Source: Yersinia rochesterensis (GTDB lineage: Bacteria > Pseudomonadota > Gammaproteobacteria > Enterobacterales > Enterobacteriaceae). From it: DNA of 64,000 nt. A program made the position numbers and the translations under genes. Shown in pieces: positions 59,573 to 64,000 of the stretch. The notes beneath the pieces were generated by a model that saw nothing but the letters and a program-made list of their open reading frames with translations, was not told the DNA's origin and ran no database searches. Location of the stretch: assembly GCF_003600645.1 (NCBI RefSeq), contig NZ_CP032482.1:1860001-1924000 (forward strand), written 5' to 3'. The stretch's first letter is position 1, and every line of letters starts with the position of its first letter.

Positions 59573-60835
59573 ATGCGATTAGGGGTTATTGCAGATGATT
59601 TCACCGGTGCTACTGATATCGCCAGTTTTCTGGTAGAGAATGGCATGTCGACGGTGCAAATCAATGGCATACCTGAGGTAGATTATCAGGTGCAAGCAGA
59701 TGCGATTGTGGTGAGTCTAAAATCGCGCTCTTGCCCAGCCGAAGAGGCTGTAGCGGATTCACTGGCGGCTTTGGCGTGGTTACAAACTCAGGGCTGCCAA
59801 CAATTCTATTTTAAATATTGCTCGACGTTTGATAGTACTGCGCAAGGTAATATTGGCCCGGTCACCGACGCATTAATGGATGCTCTCGATCAGCAATACA
59901 CCATTATTTGCCCAGCTCTGCCCGTGAATGGCCGCACGGTATATCAGGGATACTTATTTGTTATGGGGCAATTATTGTCTGAGTCCGGGATGCGCAATCA
60001 TCCGGTGACACCAATGACCGACAGCAACCTGTTGCGCATGATGGATGCACAAGCCCGGGGGCGTAGTGGTTTAATCAACAATACAGTGATGGATCAAGGC
60101 GTTGACGCAGTAAAATCACAGTTGCGGAGCCTGAAAGAGGATGGCGTGCGCTATGTGGTGCTAGACACCTTAAACGAGACTCACTTGCTAATACAGGCTG
60201 AAGCGGTACGCGACATGGTGTTGGTGACCGGAGGCTCGGGTTTGGCAATCGGCCTGGCCCGGCAATGGATGAAAGGTATTGAACATCACTCACCGGCGAC
60301 GTTAGCTGGGGCTCCACAAGGTAAACTGTGTGTCATTTTATCCGGTTCTTGTTCGGCGATGACCAATCGGCAGGTTGCTCGATATATTCAACAGGCACCT
60401 AGCCAATCAATTGATATTGCCCGTTGCCTGAATGACCCTGAATCTTATGCTAAAACATTATCTGCTTGGGTGATGGATAATATCTCAGCGCCATTGGCTC
60501 CTTTATTATATGCCACTTCTGAACCTGAGGTTTTGCAGCAAACCCAGCGGCAGTGGGGGGCGGCGGCCAGTAGTGAAGCGGTTGAACATCTGTTCGGAAC
60601 ATTGGCACGTCTTTTACAGCAGCAGGGGATCCAACGTTTCATTGTGGCGGGGGGCGAAACGTCGGGTATGGTCGCGCAATCGCTGGGTATTCGGGCTTTC
60701 CATATTGGGCCGGCCATCTCCCCAGGGGTTCCCTGGGTAAAATCTACCGATCACGCCATTTCACTGGCGTTGAAGTCGGGTAATTTTGGCGATGAAAACT
60801 TTTTTGTCAGAGCACAAACGGAGTTCGCAGTATGA
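59573..60835 (+). CDS. otnK: 3-oxo-tetronate kinase OtnK
   Basis: A 420-residue four-carbon acid sugar kinase (DUF1537). The N-terminal sugar-binding domain has GVIADDFTGATDIASFLVEN; the C-terminal nucleotide domain has FIVAGGETSGMV. OtnK phosphorylates 3-oxo-tetronates made by LtnD. AGGAGAGTATCGG precedes the ATG. The stop overlaps otnC by four bases. Confidence 0.94.
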   Translation: MRLGVIADDFTGATDIASFLVENGMSTVQINGIPEVDYQVQADAIVVSLKSRSCPAEEAVADSLAALAWLQTQGCQQFYFKYCSTFDSTAQGNIGPVTDALMDALDQQYTIICPALPVNGRTVYQGYLFVMGQLLSESGMRNHPVTPMTDSNLLRMMDAQARGRSGLINNTVMDQGVDAVKSQLRSLKEDGVRYVVLDTLNETHLLIQAEAVRDMVLVTGGSGLAIGLARQWMKGIEHHSPATLAGAPQGKLCVILSGSCSAMTNRQVARYIQQAPSQSIDIARCLNDPESYAKTLSAWVMDNISAPLAPLLYATSEPEVLQQTQRQWGAAASSEAVEHLFGTLARLLQQQGIQRFIVAGGETSGMVAQSLGIRAFHIGPAISPGVPWVKSTDHAISLALKSGNFGDENFFVRAQTEFAV

Positions 60836-61455
60836 ATGAGCAGCAGGCTCGGGAAGATATGGTCAAGTTGGGCGCCTCTTTTTTCCAGCGAGGCTACGCC
60901 ACCGGTTCCGCCGGAAATCTGTCATTAAAGCTGGCTGAAGGTATATTATTAGCCACCCCGACCGGTTCCTGTTTAGGTGAGCTGAATGCAGAGCGGTTAT
61001 CAAAAGTTAGTTTGGAGGGTGAGTGGATCTCTGGTGATAAGCCCTCAAAAGAAATTAGTTTTCATCGGGCCATTTATCTCAATAATCCTGCGTGTGGTGC
61101 CATCGTCCATTTGCATTCTCTTTATCTAACGGCACTTTCTTGTCTGCAAGGGCTGGATGAGCACAATGCTATTAAGCCTTTTACACCTTATGTGGTGATG
61201 CGAGTCGGTGATGTTCCTGTGGTGCCATATTACCGTCCTGGAGATAGTCGGTTAGGCGAGGCGTTAGCAAAGTTGGCCCCGCAATATCGTGCTTTTTTAT
61301 TAGCTAATCATGGCCCGGTGGTGGTGGGGGAAAGTTTGCGCGAGGCGGCGGATAATATGGAAGAGTTAGAGGAAACTGCGCGTCTGATATTTACCCTGAG
61401 CGACCGGCCTATTCGTTATCTGACCGATAATGAAGTTGCCGAATTAAGGAATTAG
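60832..61455 (+). CDS. otnC: 3-oxo-tetronate 4-phosphate decarboxylase OtnC
   Basis: A 207-residue class II aldolase-fold enzyme that decarboxylates 3-oxo-tetronate 4-phosphate to dihydroxyacetone phosphate. Zinc ligands lie in AIVHLHSLY and LLANHGPVV, and [11 protein letters not shown] is the phosphate loop. It overlaps otnK and is two bases from otnI. Confidence 0.92.
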   Translation: MNEQQAREDMVKLGASFFQRGYATGSAGNLSLKLAEGILLATPTGSCLGELNAERLSKVSLEGEWISGDKPSKEISFHRAIYLNNPACGAIVHLHSLYLTALSCLQGLDEHNAIKPFTPYVVMRVGDVPVVPYYRPGDSRLGEALAKLAPQYRAFLLANHGPVVVGESLREAADNMEELEETARLIFTLSDRPIRYLTDNEVAELRN

Positions 61456-61457
61456 CC

Positions 61458-62237
61458 ATGCCTAAATTTGCCGCTAATTTATCCATGATGTTTACCGAAG
61501 TCCCTTTCCTTGAACGTTTTAAGGCTGCTAAAGATGCTGGTTTTTCTGCCGTAGAGTTTTTATTTCCCTACGATTATCCAGCCGCACAATTGGCGGAAAA
61601 ACTGAAAGACCAGGGGTTGCAACAGGTGCTGTTTAATACCTCACCCGGCGATATTCGTACCGGTGAGTGGGGGCTGGCCGCACTGCCGGGGCGAGAAAAG
61701 GATGCCCGTCGTGATATTGATTTAGCATTGGAGTATGCGCGGGTGCTGGGCTGTCCGTCTGTCCACGTTATGGCCGGCGTGGTGCCTGTGAATGCGGCTC
61801 GGGAAGATTATCAGCAGGTTTTTGTTGAAAATATTCGTTATGCCGCAGACCGGTTTGCCGAACATGATATTAATGTCATGATTGAAGCATTGAACCCAAA
61901 TATAAAACCTCATTACCTTTTCTCTAGCCAGTATGAAGTGCTGGATTGGGTTAATCTCATCGACCGCCCCAATGTGTTTATGCAGTTAGATTTATTCCAT
62001 GCACAAATAGTAGATGGTAATCTCAGCCATTTAATTACCTCGTTGGCGGGGCGTTATGGTCATATTCAGATTGCATCAGTACCAAATCGTCATGAACCAG
62101 ATGAAGGTGAGATTAATTACGCTTACTTATTCGGGCTACTTGATGAGATTAACTATAATGGTTGGGTCGGTTGCGAGTATCATCCCCGTATGGGTACAGT
62201 AGCAGGGTTAGATTGGATAAAACCCTACCAGTCATAA
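61458..62237 (+). CDS. otnI: 2-oxo-tetronate isomerase OtnI
   Basis: A 259-residue TIM-barrel isomerase of the hydroxypyruvate isomerase family, which turns 2-oxo- into 3-oxo-tetronate. [20 protein letters not shown] is the family start, and Glu residues in MIEALNPN and GCEYHPR are the usual metal/catalytic positions. It ends the operon. The dehydrogenase gene ltnD and the permease that accompany it in E. coli are not here. Confidence 0.93.
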   Translation: MPKFAANLSMMFTEVPFLERFKAAKDAGFSAVEFLFPYDYPAAQLAEKLKDQGLQQVLFNTSPGDIRTGEWGLAALPGREKDARRDIDLALEYARVLGCPSVHVMAGVVPVNAAREDYQQVFVENIRYAADRFAEHDINVMIEALNPNIKPHYLFSSQYEVLDWVNLIDRPNVFMQLDLFHAQIVDGNLSHLITSLAGRYGHIQIASVPNRHEPDEGEINYAYLFGLLDEINYNGWVGCEYHPRMGTVAGLDWIKPYQS

Positions 62238-62675
62238 ATAGTTAATTGTTGGTCAGACTCGAGTGTCGAAATACACTGAATGGCGATATTCGCGGCTCTT
62301 TATCGATAATAATTGACTAATATTTCAAATTAATGCCACTTGACATATTAATCTGCTGTTTTCAATTAGATAATCCCCGTTAAAAAACCACCTTCCTTAT
62401 CTTTATTGTCATGATATTGCAATGGTTCTGATTTTTTTTCTCTCGATAAGTATAATCACATTATTCAAAACAACTGATATACAGCTTTCTTAAGCTAGGA
62501 TATCTTATTGTGAGAATTTTATGATTTATTGATAAAGCTAAGGATCAATGAAGCAAAAAATCATTATTACTATTTCATATAAAATAAAACGTAGAGGTAT
62601 TTCTGTCGCTTAAAATAAGCCATAAAGGTAAGAGAAAGGCAGAAAATAAACAGGCGGTAAACGGGAGATCACGAC
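62238..62675. other. Intergenic region before glsA
   Basis: About 440 AT-rich bases between otnI and the glutaminase gene. No gene is seen; it should hold the glsA promoter. Confidence 0.4.
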
Positions 62676-63683
62676 ATGCCTACAGATGATAGTAAAAATG
62701 GAATTATCGACTATGTATCAACCGGGCATCTACCGGACCCAGACACTGTAGTTAAATTAGTGCAAGAAGCTCACAAGCGGTTTGGTACTGATACTGATGG
62801 TGTGGTTTCTGCGGTTTATCCCGCATTAGAACGCATTCCTCCCAATCTCTTTGGTGTATGCATGGTCGGCACTAACGGTAAAGTACATTCAGCCGGCGAT
62901 GTCGATTATGAATTTACCATCATGAGTGTCTCCAAACCTTTTGTTTTTGCTTTGGTCTGTCAGGCCATTGGGGCGAAAGTTGCACGCGAAAAACTCGGCG
63001 TTAACAGTACAGGTATGGCATTTAACTCAGTGACTGCCATTGAGCGGGCACCCGATGGACGCACTAATCCAATGGTTAACTCTGGTGCTATCGCCACCAC
63101 CAGCCTGGTACCGGGCGCGACCAGTGATGAGCAGTGGAAATTCATTTATGACGGTTTATGCCGCTTTGCTGGCCGTGAACTGACCTTGAATGAAGAAGTG
63201 TATCAATCAGCGTGCGAAACCAATTTCCGCAACCGTGGCATTGCTAATGTGTTGGAAGGCTATGGCCGCCTGGGGTGTGATCCGCTCATCGCCACAGATT
63301 TATATACCCGCCAATGTTCACTCAATGTCAGTGCCCGAGATTTAGCTGTCATGGGCGCGACCCTGGCTGACGGGGGCGTCAACCCACTGACTCGCGAGCG
63401 GGTTGTAGATAATGATGTCTGCCATTACGCATTAGCGGTAATGGTAACCGCTGGGTTGTACGAAACATCTGGGGACTGGCTTTATGACATTGGCCTTCCT
63501 GGGAAAAGTGGTATTGGTGGCGGAATTGTGACGGTGTCACCTGGTAAAGGTGGCTTGGGGACTTTTGCACCGTTACTGGATGGCGCGGGTAACAGCATTA
63601 AAGGGCAACTGGCAGCCCGGTTCTTATCACGTAGTCTTGGGATGGACATGTTTGTTTCTGAGCCTTACACCGAAAAAAGTTGA
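62676..63683 (+). CDS. glsA: Glutaminase
   Basis: A 335-residue serine-dependent glutaminase that turns glutamine into glutamate and ammonia. The beta-lactamase-like catalytic S-x-x-K is in IMSVSKPFVFAL; NPMVNSGAIATTSL and GLPGKSGIGGGIVTVSPGKG are family signatures. It is slightly longer than the E. coli enzymes (about 308-310). GGGAG lies before the ATG. The MFS gene downstream may be co-transcribed. In E. coli, glutaminase and an ammonia/GABA antiporter serve acid resistance; that role is only a possibility here. Confidence 0.95.
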   Translation: MPTDDSKNGIIDYVSTGHLPDPDTVVKLVQEAHKRFGTDTDGVVSAVYPALERIPPNLFGVCMVGTNGKVHSAGDVDYEFTIMSVSKPFVFALVCQAIGAKVAREKLGVNSTGMAFNSVTAIERAPDGRTNPMVNSGAIATTSLVPGATSDEQWKFIYDGLCRFAGRELTLNEEVYQSACETNFRNRGIANVLEGYGRLGCDPLIATDLYTRQCSLNVSARDLAVMGATLADGGVNPLTRERVVDNDVCHYALAVMVTAGLYETSGDWLYDIGLPGKSGIGGGIVTVSPGKGGLGTFAPLLDGAGNSIKGQLAARFLSRSLGMDMFVSEPYTEKS

Positions 63684-63792
63684 GCCGTGAGAGTCAGGTA
63701 TAGCCCAAAAACCGGTTAATTTAATGTGAAAGTGTTTTGTGAAACCGGATTTAGCTTAAAAAATATTGTTTTTCAAAAGGATAGAAATATTT

Positions 63793-64000
63793 ATGGCGAG
63801 TCAATCAACTCACCGCGCAGGCGCGGAAGTTAAGGAATCTTGGGTGCCGATGATAACCATCGCATTAGCCCAAATTCTGATGTCATTTAACGTAGCCTCC
63901 CTGCCGGTAGCGTTGGGTGGGATGGTAAAAAGCTTTAATGTGCCACCGACGACGATTGCAACCGCAATCGTGATGTACTCACTGTCTGTTGCCGGTTTCG
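63793..64000 (+). CDS. MFS transporter, N-terminal part (runs off the window)
   Basis: The first 69 codons of a major facilitator permease: a short polar lead, then helix 1 (WVPMITIALAQILMSFNVAS) and the start of helix 2. AGGA lies upstream. The gene is cut by the window edge; the substrate is unknown. Confidence 0.7.
   Translation, partial: MASQSTHRAGAEVKESWVPMITIALAQILMSFNVASLPVALGGMVKSFNVPPTTIATAIVMYSLSVAGF

Noticed and set aside
59203..59598. A 131-codon open frame spanning the otn control region
   Set aside because: It overlaps the start of the DeoR-type gene and of otnK, has low-complexity Ile/Val-rich content from AT-rich DNA, and contains a perfect CRP site. It is better read as a control region.

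Overview
The window is chromosomal DNA of an enterobacterium that is almost certainly a Yersinia. Three things point there: the order uvrY-uvrC-pgsA-tRNA-Gly-Cys-Leu, the block fliT-S-D / fliC / fliA-Z / dcyD-tcyJLN, and an ERIC repeat carrying internal insertions as seen in yersiniae. Many proteins read as close Yersinia-type versions of Escherichia coli proteins. The species cannot be fixed from the sequence alone; a Y. enterocolitica-like or related environmental species would fit.

Layout. (1) 0.1-5.3 kb: small exported protein, AlkA-like DNA glycosylase, a large membrane HD-GYP sensor protein, AraC regulator. (2) 5.6-15 kb: late flagellar genes (fliT, fliS, fliD, fliC, fliA, fliZ) with two clear sigma-28 promoters, then D-cysteine desulfhydrase and the cystine ABC importer. 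(3) 15.0-15.7 kb: a TumE/TumA-type toxin-antitoxin pair. (4) 15.9-25.6 kb: putA/putP proline use with a PutA-type operator, then efeUOB iron uptake behind a Fur box. (5) 25.6-33 kb: ERIC repeat with two insertions, wrbA, an MFS transporter/LuxR regulator pair, Nlp-like and XRE regulators, nanM, cycA.

(6) 33.27-43 kb is the accessory zone. A tRNA-Lys(CUU) carries a 6.7-kb relic of a P22-like prophage bounded by 31-bp direct repeats. The relic keeps an integrase C-terminal part, a tail-spike C-terminal part and a complete O-antigen glucosylation operon gtrA-gtrB-gtrC, plus a second large membrane glycosyltransferase-like gene. Past the right att site lie a decayed P2 ogr gene, an IS630-family remnant, intact DinB and cupin genes, and two convergent broken genes (a PAS regulator and a methyltransferase).

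(7) 43.2-49.5 kb: core genes amyA, glpM, yecF, uvrY, uvrC, pgsA. (8) 49.6-51.2 kb: tRNA-Gly, tRNA-Cys and tRNA-Leu, with a P2-like prophage relic at tRNA-Leu that includes an in-frame U'-'D gene fusion. (9) 51.2-64 kb: GNAT acetyltransferase, ansP, a 2-hydroxycarboxylate transporter convergent with a DcuS/DcuR-type two-component system, a DeoR regulator divergent from otnK-otnC-otnI (four-carbon acid sugar use, with a perfect CRP site between), glutaminase, and the start of an MFS transporter.

Core metabolism here is about amino acids and small acids (proline, cystine, D-serine/D-alanine, asparagine, glutamine, C4-dicarboxylates/citrate, tetronates), with motility and iron uptake. The most unusual material is the layered phage debris at the two tRNA sites, where selection appears to have kept the surface-glycosylation genes while the phage was lost.
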